64,000 bases of DNA, taken from the NCBI RefSeq assembly GCF_021532615.1, contig NZ_JAKGAQ010000002.1, forward strand, positions 1-64,000, in the 5' to 3' direction. The DNA comes from Octadecabacter dasysiphoniae (lineage in GTDB: Bacteria; Pseudomonadota; Alphaproteobacteria; Rhodobacterales; Rhodobacteraceae). Each line of letters starts with the position of its first letter. Position 1 is the stretch's first letter. Position numbers and translations under genes: made by a program. This document shows positions 9,519 through 18,711 of the stretch, in pieces. Under the pieces are notes generated by a model. That model had not been told where the DNA came from. It made no database searches and was given only the letters and a program-made list of their open reading frames with translations.

Positions 9519-9563
9519 AAATACCTAAGTCGCATATTTTATCATAAAAACAACGACTTAGGT
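9519..9563 (-). terminator. Probable terminator of tRNA-Ser
   Basis: A perfect 10-bp inverted repeat, ACCTAAGTCG at 9523-9532 and CGACTTAGGT at 9554-9563, lies just past the 3' end of the tRNA. Read on the minus strand the hairpin is followed by ATTTTTG, as in a factor-independent terminator. The 21-base loop is long and itself contains a short AT palindrome, so a role as a recombination site cannot be excluded. Confidence 0.5.
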
Positions 9564-9571
9564 GATGTGTC

Positions 9572-9661
9572 TGGCGGAGACGAAGGGATTCGAACCCTCG
9601 AGACCCTTCCGAGCCTACTCCCTTAGCAGGGGAGCGCCTTCGACCACTCGGCCACGTCTCC
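9572..9661 (-). tRNA. tRNA-Ser (anticodon GCT)
   Basis: A 90-base serine tRNA including an encoded CCA end. On the minus strand it begins GGAGACGTGGCCGAGTGG, has the anticodon loop CTGCTAA (anticodon GCT, reading AGC/AGU), the long variable arm expected for serine, the GGTTCGAATCC T-arm and ends CGTCTCCGCCA, with a fully paired acceptor stem. Its 3' end is duplicated at 309-322. Confidence 0.97.
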
Positions 9662-9749
9662 GACGACGCGTATATCGCCACATGGGCTGAAAGAACAAGC
9701 GGTTATCGCAGGTATCTGCACGTTTCTGTAAATCACGGGATTTGATCGC

Positions 9750-10817
9750 TTAAACGTGCGCGCGCGGCGTACAAATCATTTTGTTGTTCTTTGCATGCCG
9801 CCCCACCAGCTGCTTTTGTGCGGCACCTTTCGGAATGGGGCACGTTGGCGTCATTCCGGCACCTGCATCCAACAGCAGCGGGAACAGATCGGCAATTTCG
9901 CGCGTGGCATCCGGCCCCAATGCGGCCAAAGAACTTTGGGTCACCAGCAGGCTTTCTGTGCCAGCCCCTTCCGCAAGGACGATGGCATGATCGTCCAGCA
10001 AGAGATGCACATATTCTATCGAAGACACCTCAGAGGCTATTTCTACCCCTCGCAAGCCCGTCAAATGAATGGCGGCAATGAGCACTTCGTCATCACCAAA
10101 CATCCGCTTTGCGATAGGGGACCGTGTCAGCATTCGGTGCTGACGCGACACCCAAAGGTCGCGCTCGGGCAGCCCTGCGCCCAGCGCCCCGGTCCTTATG
10201 CGGACAGGCTTTAACTTCGGGTTCTTGGCCAAATCGCGCGCATCAATCTTGCGATGCATCCGCAGGCGCAGTTGGTGCCACGCGCCGTCATGCGCCAAAA
10301 GCCTGATACCAACCGGCAAATCTTCAACCGGAATGGGGCCATCTTCAGTTTCAATCAGGGTGCCTGCACAAAAACACGGAATCGCACCAGACGTCGGGCT
10401 GGTTTGGGTTGTATACGTCGCACCACCATCGAGCGTTTCCAAAGACGAGCCCGCCCCCGCAGACCCGACTTGCGTTGAACTTTGACCGCTGGCGATACCC
10501 GATGTCGCGTTCACAACCGCCCCGTCATCGAACGACGAAAATGACAACAACGACCCACCTTGTTCCAACGCAACGCCGCCGGACTTGTTCAGCCCGTTAA
10601 ACGTGCCAGACGTCGATGTGCTGATGACGTAAATATCTTTGCCGTATTGCGTGGTGACCGAACTGCCCAGGCCATTGACCGTGCGCACGGACCCGTTCGG
10701 ATTGTAGATCGTCACAAAAATATCCGAAACATCGGTGCCGGCATCCACAGCAACCTCAACGAAGTCGAGCGTCGCACCGCCCAAATACTTCATTTCAGAT
10801 ACATAGGGGTCCGGCAT
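9750..10817 (-). CDS. Hint domain-containing protein
   Basis: A 355-residue protein. The first 140 residues are Gly/Ser/Thr-rich and resemble a lamin-tail-like or other surface domain. A Hint (Hedgehog/intein) domain starts at about residue 145 with CFCAGTLIETEDG and includes the VSRQHRML segment. Such proteins are common in Rhodobacteraceae and are thought to self-process. There is no Sec signal, so export, if any, would use another route such as type I secretion. The ATG at 10817 is preferred to the GTG three codons upstream. Function is otherwise unknown. Confidence 0.8.
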   Translation of the reverse strand: MPDPYVSEMKYLGGATLDFVEVAVDAGTDVSDIFVTIYNPNGSVRTVNGLGSSVTTQYGKDIYVISTSTSGTFNGLNKSGGVALEQGGSLLSFSSFDDGAVVNATSGIASGQSSTQVGSAGAGSSLETLDGGATYTTQTSPTSGAIPCFCAGTLIETEDGPIPVEDLPVGIRLLAHDGAWHQLRLRMHRKIDARDLAKNPKLKPVRIRTGALGAGLPERDLWVSRQHRMLTRSPIAKRMFGDDEVLIAAIHLTGLRGVEIASEVSSIEYVHLLLDDHAIVLAEGAGTESLLVTQSSLAALGPDATREIADLFPLLLDAGAGMTPTCPIPKGAAQKQLVGRHAKNNKMICTPRAHV

Positions 10818-10987
10818 TACAAACACTCGCGCTGTTAAGATCCAGCAAAATCGGGGCGTATATGATCGCCCAGAAGTTGGCTGGCTTGAAATCTTAACTC
10901 GCGATTAACGTGTAAACCTGACGGAATTTAGGTGAAAAACCGTCAAGTTACGTCACAATTGGGCGAAATACCCCGTTGCTGTCCGGC

Positions 10988-12085
10988 TTAGGTGTTGAAC
11001 AGGAAATGCAGGACGTCGCCGTCTTTGACGACATATCCCTTGCCCTCGGCGCGCATTTTTCCGGCCTCTTTTGCGGGTTGTTCCCCGCCGAGGGTCACGA
11101 AATCATCATAGGCAATGGTTTCAGCGCGGATGAACCCTTTTTCGAAATCACCATGGATCACACCCGCCGCTTGCGGTGCTTTGGTTTCGGCCGGTACCGT
11201 CCAGGCACGAGCCTCTTTGGGGCCAACGGTGAAATAGGTTTCCAGATGCAGCAGCGCGTAACCTGCTTTGATCAGGCGATCCAATCCGGCCTCTGCTAAC
11301 CCCATTTCTTCCAGAAACATAACCGCTTCATCGTCTTCAAGCTGGCTGATTTCTTCTTCGATCTGGGCGGAGATTATGACGTGGCTGTTGCCCTGCGCTT
11401 CAGCCATGGCGGCAACGGCGGCAGAATGGGCGTTCCCCTCGGATGCTTCGGATTCACCCACGTTGCAAACATACAAAACAGGCTTGGTCGTCAGCAATTG
11501 CAGCATGTTCCAGGCTTTCAGATCATCATCATCAACCTCAACAACGCGCGCAGGTTTCCCATCCTCAAGCGCGGCCTTGGCCTCCTCTAACAAACGGACC
11601 TGTTGCACCGCATCTTTGTCGCCACCGCGTGTCTTGCGGATCAGGTTTTGCAGGCGCTTTTCAATGCTTTCCAGATCAGCCAGCATCAGTTCTGTTTCGA
11701 TGGTTTCCGCGTCCGCAACAGGGTCAACGCGCCCGTCAACATGGGTCACATCGCCGTCTTCAAAACAGCGCAGCACGTGGGCAATCGCGTCCGTTTCGCG
11801 AATGTTGGCCAAGAACTGATTGCCCAGCCCTTCACCCTTGGACGCGCCTTTGACCAGTCCTGCGATATCCACAAATGTCATCCGTGTCGGAATGATAGAT
11901 TTCGACGATGCAATCGCCGCAAGTTTATCAAGCCGTGCATCAGGCACTGCGACCTCACCGACGTTGGGTTCAATCGTGCAAAACGGGAAATTCGCAGCCT
12001 GCGCCGCCGCCGTGCGTGTCAACGCGTTAAACAACGTCGATTTGCCAACATTCGGCATGCCGACGATACCCATCTTAAAACCCAT
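10988..12085 (-). CDS. ychF: YchF/Obg-type ATPase
   Basis: A 365-residue universally conserved P-loop protein that hydrolyses ATP and is associated with ribosomes and redox stress. GMPNVGKSTLFNAL forms the P-loop at the start, DIAGLVKGASKGEGLGN is the switch region, and the C-terminal TGS-like domain ends in the conserved GKGYVVKDGDVLHFLFN segment. Length and motifs are normal for the family. It diverges from the VOC gene at 12180. Confidence 0.97.
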   Translation of the reverse strand: MGFKMGIVGMPNVGKSTLFNALTRTAAAQAANFPFCTIEPNVGEVAVPDARLDKLAAIASSKSIIPTRMTFVDIAGLVKGASKGEGLGNQFLANIRETDAIAHVLRCFEDGDVTHVDGRVDPVADAETIETELMLADLESIEKRLQNLIRKTRGGDKDAVQQVRLLEEAKAALEDGKPARVVEVDDDDLKAWNMLQLLTTKPVLYVCNVGESEASEGNAHSAAVAAMAEAQGNSHVIISAQIEEEISQLEDDEAVMFLEEMGLAEAGLDRLIKAGYALLHLETYFTVGPKEARAWTVPAETKAPQAAGVIHGDFEKGFIRAETIAYDDFVTLGGEQPAKEAGKMRAEGKGYVVKDGDVLHFLFNT

Positions 12086-12179
12086 CTGGACGCTCCTTTT
12101 CGCGGTTCTTGGGCTTCTAGGCCGCAGCGCGCATCACCGCAAGCAAACTGTGCTATAATCATATCAGGAGGACGACCCA

Positions 12180-12596
12180 ATGACCGTAGTTCCATATTTG
12201 AAATTCAACGGCACCTGCCGCACGGCGATGACCACATACGCCAAGATTTTCGGTGTCGAGATTGAAATGATGATGACCGCCGCAGAGATGCCGGACTTTG
12301 ACGCGCCGGACGGCACACAAGATCACATCGCCCATTGCAGCATGAAAGTGGCGAGCGGTGAAATATACGCATCAGATTCGTTCATGGACGGCAGCGGTGC
12401 GATGGACGGCTGTTCCATCATGGTTTCCCTGCCCTCAAACGTGGCCAGTCGTGCCGCGTTCAATGCACTCGCGGATGGCGGCGCGGTGGAAATGCCCTTT
12501 CAACCGACGTTCTGGTCAGGGGGTTTTGGCACCTGCACGGACAAGTTTGGCGTCAAATGGATGATCTCATCGCTCGAAGAACCCGCGCAAGGCTAA
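12180..12596 (+). CDS. VOC family protein, PhnB-like
   Basis: A 138-residue protein starting MTVVPYLKFNGTCR, the usual opening of the PhnB-like group of the glyoxalase/vicinal-oxygen-chelate superfamily. Members are small dimers and many lack a known reaction. A Shine-Dalgarno-like AGGAGG stands just upstream of the start. It lies between ychF and trpA without an evident functional link. Confidence 0.85.
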   Translation: MTVVPYLKFNGTCRTAMTTYAKIFGVEIEMMMTAAEMPDFDAPDGTQDHIAHCSMKVASGEIYASDSFMDGSGAMDGCSIMVSLPSNVASRAAFNALADGGAVEMPFQPTFWSGGFGTCTDKFGVKWMISSLEEPAQG

Positions 12597-12659
12597 CGGC
12601 CATTGATTTTCCCTGATACTTCGCGCAAACCCAGCCGAGGTATTCAGACGGGGATCATC

Positions 12660-13451
12660 ATGAGCAGACTTGACGCCAAATTCGCAGAGCTGGCCGCAGC
12701 CAACAAAAAAGCCTTCGTGGCCTATATCATGGCGGGCGATCCCGACTACGCGACATCGCTTGAAATCGTCAAAGGCCTGCCCGCCGCGGGCGTTGATGTG
12801 ATCGAACTCGGCCTGCCCTTCACGGATCCGATGGCAGATGGCTCCACGATCCAGCTCGCCGGACAGCGCGCCCTTGAGGGCGGCATGACGTTGGACCAGA
12901 CGCTGAACATCGCGCGCGAACTTCGCCAATCCGATGACACCACGCCGATCGTTTTGATGGGCTATTACAACCCCATCTATTCACGCGGCGTTGATACATT
13001 CCTGACCCAAGCCAAAGACGCAGGCATCGACGGGTTGATCATCGTTGATCTTCCGCCCGAAGAAGACGACGAATTGTGTATTCCCGCGCAGGCCGCTGGC
13101 CTCAACTTTATCCGCCTCGCGACGCCGACCACAGATGCAAAACGCCTGCCCAAGGTGCTGCAAAACACATCCGGCTTTGTCTATTACGTGTCCGTCACCG
13201 GAACGACAGGCGCCGCCGCCGCACAAGCATCAGATGTTGCACCAGAAGTCGCCCGCATCAAAGCGTCGACCGATCTGCCCGTCATCGTGGGTTTTGGCGT
13301 GCGCACACCTGAAACGGCCAAAGACATCGCAGGCGTCGCAGATGGCACGGTCGTCGGATCCGCCATCGTCGAAAAGATCGGCGCGGGTGAACCTGTGGCC
13401 GACGTTCTGGCGTTTGTTAAATCTTTGGCCGATGGGGCACATTCTGCATAA
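12660..13451 (+). CDS. trpA: Tryptophan synthase alpha subunit
   Basis: A 263-residue TIM-barrel subunit that splits indole-3-glycerol phosphate into indole and glyceraldehyde 3-phosphate. The ATG at 12660 gives the standard N-terminus ([11 protein letters not shown]). AYIMAGDPD, the catalytic Glu in [15 protein letters not shown], and the phosphate-binding GFGVRTPE region are present. Its partner trpB is about 15 kb away at 28251-29483, next to trpF, so the pathway genes are split in this genome. Confidence 0.97.
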   Translation: MSRLDAKFAELAAANKKAFVAYIMAGDPDYATSLEIVKGLPAAGVDVIELGLPFTDPMADGSTIQLAGQRALEGGMTLDQTLNIARELRQSDDTTPIVLMGYYNPIYSRGVDTFLTQAKDAGIDGLIIVDLPPEEDDELCIPAQAAGLNFIRLATPTTDAKRLPKVLQNTSGFVYYVSVTGTTGAAAAQASDVAPEVARIKASTDLPVIVGFGVRTPETAKDIAGVADGTVVGSAIVEKIGAGEPVADVLAFVKSLADGAHSA

Positions 13452-13531
13452 CGGCTGACCGGACTAAACATTTGCACTGAATTGGCCGAATTGGTAAAAG
13501 AACCTAACCAATCCAGCCGAAAGCACGTGTA

Positions 13532-14695
13532 ATGCCCGTCATCACATCCATCGCCGATCTGAAACGCCTCCATAAACGTCGCACGCCAAAGATGTTCTAT
13601 GACTACTGCGAAAGCGGATCATGGACGGAACAGACATTTCGCGAAAATACGTCCGACTTTGATCAAATCCGCCTGCGCCAACGCATCGCCGTGGATATGT
13701 CGGACCGCACAACAGCCAGCCAGATGATCGGGCAAGATGTGGCGATGCCCGTCGCCCTCGCCCCTGTCGGTCTGACCGGAATGCAGCGTGCGGATGGCGA
13801 AATCAAAGCCGCGCGCGCCGCTGAAAAATTCGGTGTACCCTTTACCCTGTCGACCATGTCGATCTGTTCTATCGAAGACGTCGCCGAACACACAACCAAA
13901 CCCTTCTGGTTCCAGCTTTATGTGATGCGCGACGAAGACTACGTCGATGCGATCATCGAACGCGCCAAGGTTGCGGGCTGTTCTGCGCTGGTCCTCACGC
14001 TTGATCTACAAATCCTTGGCCAGCGGCACAAAGATTTGAAAAATGGGCTGACAGCCCCGCCCAAGTTAACGCCGCCGGTGATCCTCGACCTCGCCACAAA
14101 ATGGCGCTGGGGGATTGAGATGCTGCAAACCAAGCGCAAGACATTCGGCAACATCGTGGGTCACGCGAAGGGCGTAGAAAACATGAACTCCCTTCACACT
14201 TGGACCGCGGAACAGTTCGATCCCCGCCTTGATTGGGAAAAAGTCCGCATTCTGAAAAAGAAATGGGGCAGGAAACTGATCCTGAAGGGTATTTTGGACG
14301 TCGAAGACGCGAAAATGGCCGCCGAAGTGGGGGCTGACGCGATCATCGTGTCAAACCACGGCGGCCGCCAGCTTGATGGGGCACTATCGTCAATCAAGAT
14401 GCTGCCCGGCATCATGCGCGCGGTGGGTGACAAGGTCGAAGTGCACCTAGACAGCGGTATTCGCTCCGGCCAGGATGTGCTCAAGGCGCTCGCGCTTGGC
14501 GCAAAGGGCGTGATGATCGGGCGCGCCTACATTCACGGGCTTGGTGCCATGGGTGAAAAGGGCGTCACAACCGCGCTTGCGGTCATCCAAAAGGAACTCG
14601 ACATCACCATGGCGCTGTGCGGCAAACGCGATGTCAAAGACCTGAGCCCCGACGTCCTGTTGGTGCCCGACGATTTCGAAGGAAAATGGGCCTAA
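13532..14695 (+). CDS. lldD: FMN-dependent alpha-hydroxy-acid dehydrogenase, L-lactate dehydrogenase type
   Basis: A 387-residue flavoprotein of the L-lactate dehydrogenase (cytochrome) family, oxidising L-lactate or a related 2-hydroxy acid and feeding electrons to the respiratory chain at the membrane. The active-site segment VSNHGGRQLDG holds the catalytic His and Arg, and HLDSGIRSGQDVLKALALGA is the FMN phosphate-binding region. Length is normal. It stands alone 80 bases after trpA. Substrate preference is inferred from the family. Confidence 0.9.
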   Translation: MPVITSIADLKRLHKRRTPKMFYDYCESGSWTEQTFRENTSDFDQIRLRQRIAVDMSDRTTASQMIGQDVAMPVALAPVGLTGMQRADGEIKAARAAEKFGVPFTLSTMSICSIEDVAEHTTKPFWFQLYVMRDEDYVDAIIERAKVAGCSALVLTLDLQILGQRHKDLKNGLTAPPKLTPPVILDLATKWRWGIEMLQTKRKTFGNIVGHAKGVENMNSLHTWTAEQFDPRLDWEKVRILKKKWGRKLILKGILDVEDAKMAAEVGADAIIVSNHGGRQLDGALSSIKMLPGIMRAVGDKVEVHLDSGIRSGQDVLKALALGAKGVMIGRAYIHGLGAMGEKGVTTALAVIQKELDITMALCGKRDVKDLSPDVLLVPDDFEGKWA

Positions 14696-14820
14696 ACCCC
14701 CTTCCCAAACGGCCAAACCTGCCCTATACGCGCGGCTTCACTAGGGACCAGCAGGTTCCTGACATGGCAAAGTGGGTCACCCAGAGAATTCGGTGACGCG
14801 CGAATTGAAAGGACGATACT

Positions 14821-15471
14821 ATGGCTGGCCAAGTTCCAGATTTCGAAGCAACATTGCGTACTGACACAGGCAAAGGTGCTGCGCGCCAAGCCCGCCGCGA
14901 CGGCCTCGTGCCCGGCGTTGTCTACGGTGGCGGTGAAGACCCTATCGCGATCAATGTACCCTTCAACGTGCTGCTTAAGCGGTTGAAAGCAGGCCGTTTT
15001 CTTTCCACATTGTTCAACCTGAAGGTTGAAGGCCACGACGATGTGCGCGTGATCTGCCGCAACGTGCAGCGCCACGTTGTCAAAGATTTGCCAACGCACC
15101 TCGACTTTATGCGCCTCAAGCGCACAACGAAAATCAACCTGTTCATCGGTGTTGAATTCATCAACGAAGACGAATGCCCGGCCCTGAAAGCTGGCGGTAT
15201 TTTGGTGCCTGTGCGTAACGAAGTGGAACTGGTTGTCACCGCTGGTGACATCCCAGAGGTTCTTACAGTTGATCTCGCAGGTCTCGAAATCGGCGATACA
15301 ATCACGATTTCCTCGATCACGCTGCCATCTGGCGCGAAGCCGACAATCGACCGCGACTTCGTCATTGCGAACCTGCAAGCTCCGGCAAGCCTGACATCCG
15401 CAGAAGATGACGACGAAGGTGAAGTTGCAGCAGACGAAGTGCCCGCAACAACGGAAGCATCCGAAGACTAA
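14821..15471 (+). CDS. rplY: 50S ribosomal protein L25/general stress protein Ctc
   Basis: A 216-residue L25 of the long CTC type, binding 5S rRNA through the N-terminal domain (residues 1-95, with [20 protein letters not shown]). It ends in an acidic tail rich in Asp and Glu. A ribosome binding site (AAAGGACG) precedes the ATG. It is followed by a strong terminator. In related genomes pth often follows directly; here a leftward EAL gene lies between them. Confidence 0.96.
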   Translation: MAGQVPDFEATLRTDTGKGAARQARRDGLVPGVVYGGGEDPIAINVPFNVLLKRLKAGRFLSTLFNLKVEGHDDVRVICRNVQRHVVKDLPTHLDFMRLKRTTKINLFIGVEFINEDECPALKAGGILVPVRNEVELVVTAGDIPEVLTVDLAGLEIGDTITISSITLPSGAKPTIDRDFVIANLQAPASLTSAEDDDEGEVAADEVPATTEASED

Positions 15472-15500
15472 GACGCTGCGGCGTTAGTCTGAAATTCAGG

Positions 15501-15531
15501 AAAAGGGCGTGCCGATTGGTGCGCCCTTTTT
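15501..15531 (+). terminator. Terminator after rplY
   Basis: AAAAGGGCG (15501-15509) pairs with CGCCCTTTT (15522-15530), with a T-run at the end. It is placed 30 bases after the rplY stop and is a classical factor-independent terminator. Because both arms end in A/T runs it could also serve the EAL gene arriving from the right. Confidence 0.85.
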
Positions 15532-15565
15532 ACGTCCGCACACCGCCTGTCTTAAACACATGCGC

Positions 15566-16792
15566 CTACGCGGTTTTTGTGCCGCCCAGAATCAGGGACG
15601 CCAATGCAGGGCGACCCAAATAATACCCCTGCCCCAATTCAACACCCAACATACGCAGCGTTTGCATTTCGGCTTCGGTTTCGATGCCTTCGGCGACCAC
15701 ATGCGCCTTGGTGTCCTGCGCAAATTGAACCATCGCAGACGCCAGTGACCGCCTGGCGAGGTCTTTGTCGACGTCTTGTGTCAGCGACATATCCAACTTG
15801 ATAACATCCGGTCGCAGCCGGATAATTTGCTGCAATCCTGAATATCCGGCACCCGCATCATCCACGGCGATCCGCGCGCCGAGGTCCCTCAGGCGGTCAA
15901 TCTCCATCAGCAACACATCAAGATCATCAATTGCAGCATGCTCGGTAATCTCGACGACCACGCGGTCCCGGCCAACAGCCTCAACCAGCGGCGAAATCCG
16001 CCCCGTCGCAAGCGTCGCCGGGGACGTGTTCACCGCCAGATAACACGCCGCCGGAAGATCCGCCAAAAGGGCCAAAGCGACCTCAATAACATGAAGCTCA
16101 AGCGCGACTTGAAGCCCGACGGCGGCAGCATCATCAAACCAAAAATTCGGCGGGCGATATGGAGTAGGAGAGAACCTGCACAGCGCTTCGTACCCGGCAA
16201 CCCCTTGATCTTGCAGGCGAAGAATAGGCTGCAACGCGATTTCGAAATCACTTGTCTGCAACACCTTTTCAATCGAATCCCGTTTGGCCTGTATGGCAAA
16301 ATCCGAGGTCAGCTGCGTGTTCACCTGATCCGCGGACAGCGACGCAAATGCGCGCATCACCTCAAGATCACGCGAATTCAGCGATCGGCGCGGCTTACGG
16401 CTCAAACAGCAAAACATGCCGTAGATATCGCCATTTGTACGGTGGATCGGGATGCTCACGTGCGACCGCACAGGCAAATCATGGGTCATCGCGATACCCT
16501 GCGCGAACGGAACATCATCCGTATCCGGCATCAGTTCAGGCAGGCGCCCTTCAAGGATATGGCGGCAATACACCTCATCAAGGGGCATCGACCCACCAAC
16601 GCTGACCATATCTTCAAGTCCGGGCGCATTAACCGCGCGAAACACCAGATTCTCATCAACGAATTCGGACAGATACGCAACTTCCATATCCAAGTGGGAC
16701 CGCACAAACGCCAGAGAGTTAGAAACGATATCCCCGTTGTCCCCTGTCACCCGTGGCACAAGCGCCGCTGTCGCCGGGTCCATTTTTGTCAT
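15566..16792 (-). CDS. GAF-EAL cyclic-di-GMP phosphodiesterase
   Basis: A 408-residue cytosolic signalling protein. Residues about 20-155 form a GAF sensing domain, and residues 185-405 an EAL domain that hydrolyses c-di-GMP. Catalytic signatures are intact: YEALCRF (Glu202), VEITEH, IAVDDAGAGYSG, VIKLDMSL and VVAEGIET. No GGDEF domain is present. The GAF ligand is unknown. It lies between rplY and pth on the opposite strand. Confidence 0.92.
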   Translation of the reverse strand: MTKMDPATAALVPRVTGDNGDIVSNSLAFVRSHLDMEVAYLSEFVDENLVFRAVNAPGLEDMVSVGGSMPLDEVYCRHILEGRLPELMPDTDDVPFAQGIAMTHDLPVRSHVSIPIHRTNGDIYGMFCCLSRKPRRSLNSRDLEVMRAFASLSADQVNTQLTSDFAIQAKRDSIEKVLQTSDFEIALQPILRLQDQGVAGYEALCRFSPTPYRPPNFWFDDAAAVGLQVALELHVIEVALALLADLPAACYLAVNTSPATLATGRISPLVEAVGRDRVVVEITEHAAIDDLDVLLMEIDRLRDLGARIAVDDAGAGYSGLQQIIRLRPDVIKLDMSLTQDVDKDLARRSLASAMVQFAQDTKAHVVAEGIETEAEMQTLRMLGVELGQGYYLGRPALASLILGGTKTA

Positions 16793-16939
16793 TCTCGCAC
16801 CTCATTCCTGTAGAACAAATGTGCCCGAAACTTCCTAACAAAGTGCTTATGATCTTGGTGGAGTTTCGCTCAACTGTTAATCAAATCTCCCCTTGTCACG
16901 AGGGCTAGGACTGCGCCGCTCAGGCCGTTATAAGGCGGC

Positions 16940-17626
16940 ATGAAATTGTTTGTTGGCCTCGGCAACCCCGGCGCAAAATATGCGCAAAATCGTCATAACA
17001 TTGGGTTTATGGCGCTGAATCAGATTGCGCGCGATCACGGGTTCGCACCCTGGCGTGCCAAGTTTCAGGGACAAATGTGCGAAGGCCGCCTCGGGTCTCA
17101 AAAGGTGGTCCTGCTGAAACCGGAAACATTTATGAACCTGTCCGGCCAGTCCGTCGGTGAGGCCATGCGATTCTTCAAACTCGACAGCACAGATGTCGTT
17201 GTCTTCCACGATGAAATTGACCTCGCCCCTGCCAAAGTACGCCTGAAATCAGGGGGCGGCCACGCGGGCCACAACGGGTTGCGATCTATTCACCAACACA
17301 TCACGCCCCATTATGATCGCGTGCGGTTGGGCGTCGGACATCCCGGCCACAAAGACCGCGTGCCGGGCTATGTCCTTAGCGATTTTGCAAAGGCCGATCA
17401 GGACTGGCTGGATGATGTGCTGCGCGGCATGTCGGACGGCGCACCGTATCTGGCGGATGACGACGGACCAAAATTCCTTAACGCGGTTGGCCTGCGAGTG
17501 ACGCCTGCCCGTTCCTCAACCACGACGCCAAAACCCAAACCCGCCACTGCGAAACCGCAAACACCCAAGGCAGCACCTGATGACGCCCGCAGTGCCATGC
17601 AAAAGCTTGCGGATCGGTTCCGGTGA
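16940..17626 (+). CDS. pth: Peptidyl-tRNA hydrolase
   Basis: A 228-residue enzyme that releases peptides from stalled peptidyl-tRNA. GLGNPGAKYAQNRHNIGF carries the catalytic His19, and VVFHDEIDL and GGGHAGHNGLRSI are family signatures. It is about 35 residues longer than the E. coli enzyme because of a Pro/Ala/Lys-rich C-terminal tail, common in alphaproteobacteria. Its stop codon overlaps the GTG start of the next gene. Confidence 0.97.
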   Translation: MKLFVGLGNPGAKYAQNRHNIGFMALNQIARDHGFAPWRAKFQGQMCEGRLGSQKVVLLKPETFMNLSGQSVGEAMRFFKLDSTDVVVFHDEIDLAPAKVRLKSGGGHAGHNGLRSIHQHITPHYDRVRLGVGHPGHKDRVPGYVLSDFAKADQDWLDDVLRGMSDGAPYLADDDGPKFLNAVGLRVTPARSSTTTPKPKPATAKPQTPKAAPDDARSAMQKLADRFR

Positions 17627-18642
17627 CCATCCCCCTGCGCATGGCCTTTGGCGAACAATCTACGTCCTGTGATGCCCTTGGTTCCCCGTTCATGGGACAA
17701 TTGTGCCGCCTTCTTGGCCAACGGCTGAAACCGGGCAGCGCCCTCACGGACCGTCTGTTTTCATGGGGCGGCGAACTCGGCCCGCGTGGCGATAGCGTGC
17801 CATTACGCCTGTGCGGTGCCTTGCATGCGTTGCGCCTAAAGGGGGACGCGGGCCTTGCGTCAGCCTACCCGCCACACGCCTCGTCAGATGATGATCTTTG
17901 GGCCGCAATCCAGACCGCGCTGACCAACCATTCCTCTTTCATTGACGCCTTTATAAATTCCCCACCACAAACCAACGAAGTGCGCCGTGCATCCGCCCTG
18001 ATCGCCGCCGCGCATGTGATCGCGGCCAAAATGCCGAACCCGATCCGCGTGTCCGAACTTGGCGCAAGCGCGGGTCTAAACCTCAACTGGGATGCCTTCG
18101 CGCTGAAAATCAATGATACAACATTCGGGGCAGACGACCCCGTCCTGACCTTAACGCCAAATTGGAGCGGCGCGCTGCCACCGCGCGCCAATCCAAGGGT
18201 CGTGTCACGTCGCGGCGTAGATCTGAACCCCGTTGATCCCGTCACGGACCGTCTGCGCCTGCTGGCTTATCTGTGGCCCGACCAGCCCGACCGCCTCGCG
18301 TTGACGGATGCCGCGCTGTCCCTCCCTCATGCGCCCGTGGATCGCGGCGATGCGATCGACTGGCTGGCCCCGCGTCTGGCCCACGTGGCGGTGCAAACAC
18401 ACATGATCTACACCACAATCGCGTGGCAATATTTCCCTGCTGACAAACAGGCCGAAGGCATCGCGATGATCGAAACAGCGGGCGCACGCGCCACACCGGA
18501 CACCCCGCTGGCCTTTGTTCAAATGGAAAATGACGGCGGCACAAACGGCGCGGCCCTGACCCTGCGGCTCTGGCCGGGTGACATACACATGACGCTCGGG
18601 CGGGTGGATTTCCACGGACGCTGGGTTGATTGGGCGGGCTGA
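17623..18642 (+). CDS. DUF2332 family protein
   Basis: A 339-residue protein of unknown function. The family pattern appears as a central RVSELGASAGLNLNWD segment, reminiscent of a methyltransferase-like fold, and a C-terminal WRWP-like motif (TLRLWPGD). The GTG start at 17623 overlaps the pth stop; an ATG at 17641 is an alternative. Coupling to pth suggests joint expression rather than a shared pathway. Confidence 0.8.
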   Translation: MTIPLRMAFGEQSTSCDALGSPFMGQLCRLLGQRLKPGSALTDRLFSWGGELGPRGDSVPLRLCGALHALRLKGDAGLASAYPPHASSDDDLWAAIQTALTNHSSFIDAFINSPPQTNEVRRASALIAAAHVIAAKMPNPIRVSELGASAGLNLNWDAFALKINDTTFGADDPVLTLTPNWSGALPPRANPRVVSRRGVDLNPVDPVTDRLRLLAYLWPDQPDRLALTDAALSLPHAPVDRGDAIDWLAPRLAHVAVQTHMIYTTIAWQYFPADKQAEGIAMIETAGARATPDTPLAFVQMENDGGTNGAALTLRLWPGDIHMTLGRVDFHGRWVDWAG

Positions 18643-18711
18643 CTTGCCGACCCTCACCGCGCGTGTCAGGTTTATGAAAACCATTCCCCCTATGGTAATG
18701 AGGCACTTGCG

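Noticed and set aside
9445-9681. A 78-codon minus-strand frame across tRNA-Ser, considered as an integrase fragment
   Set aside because: It translates the tRNA itself and the tandem repeats; no integrase motif is present.
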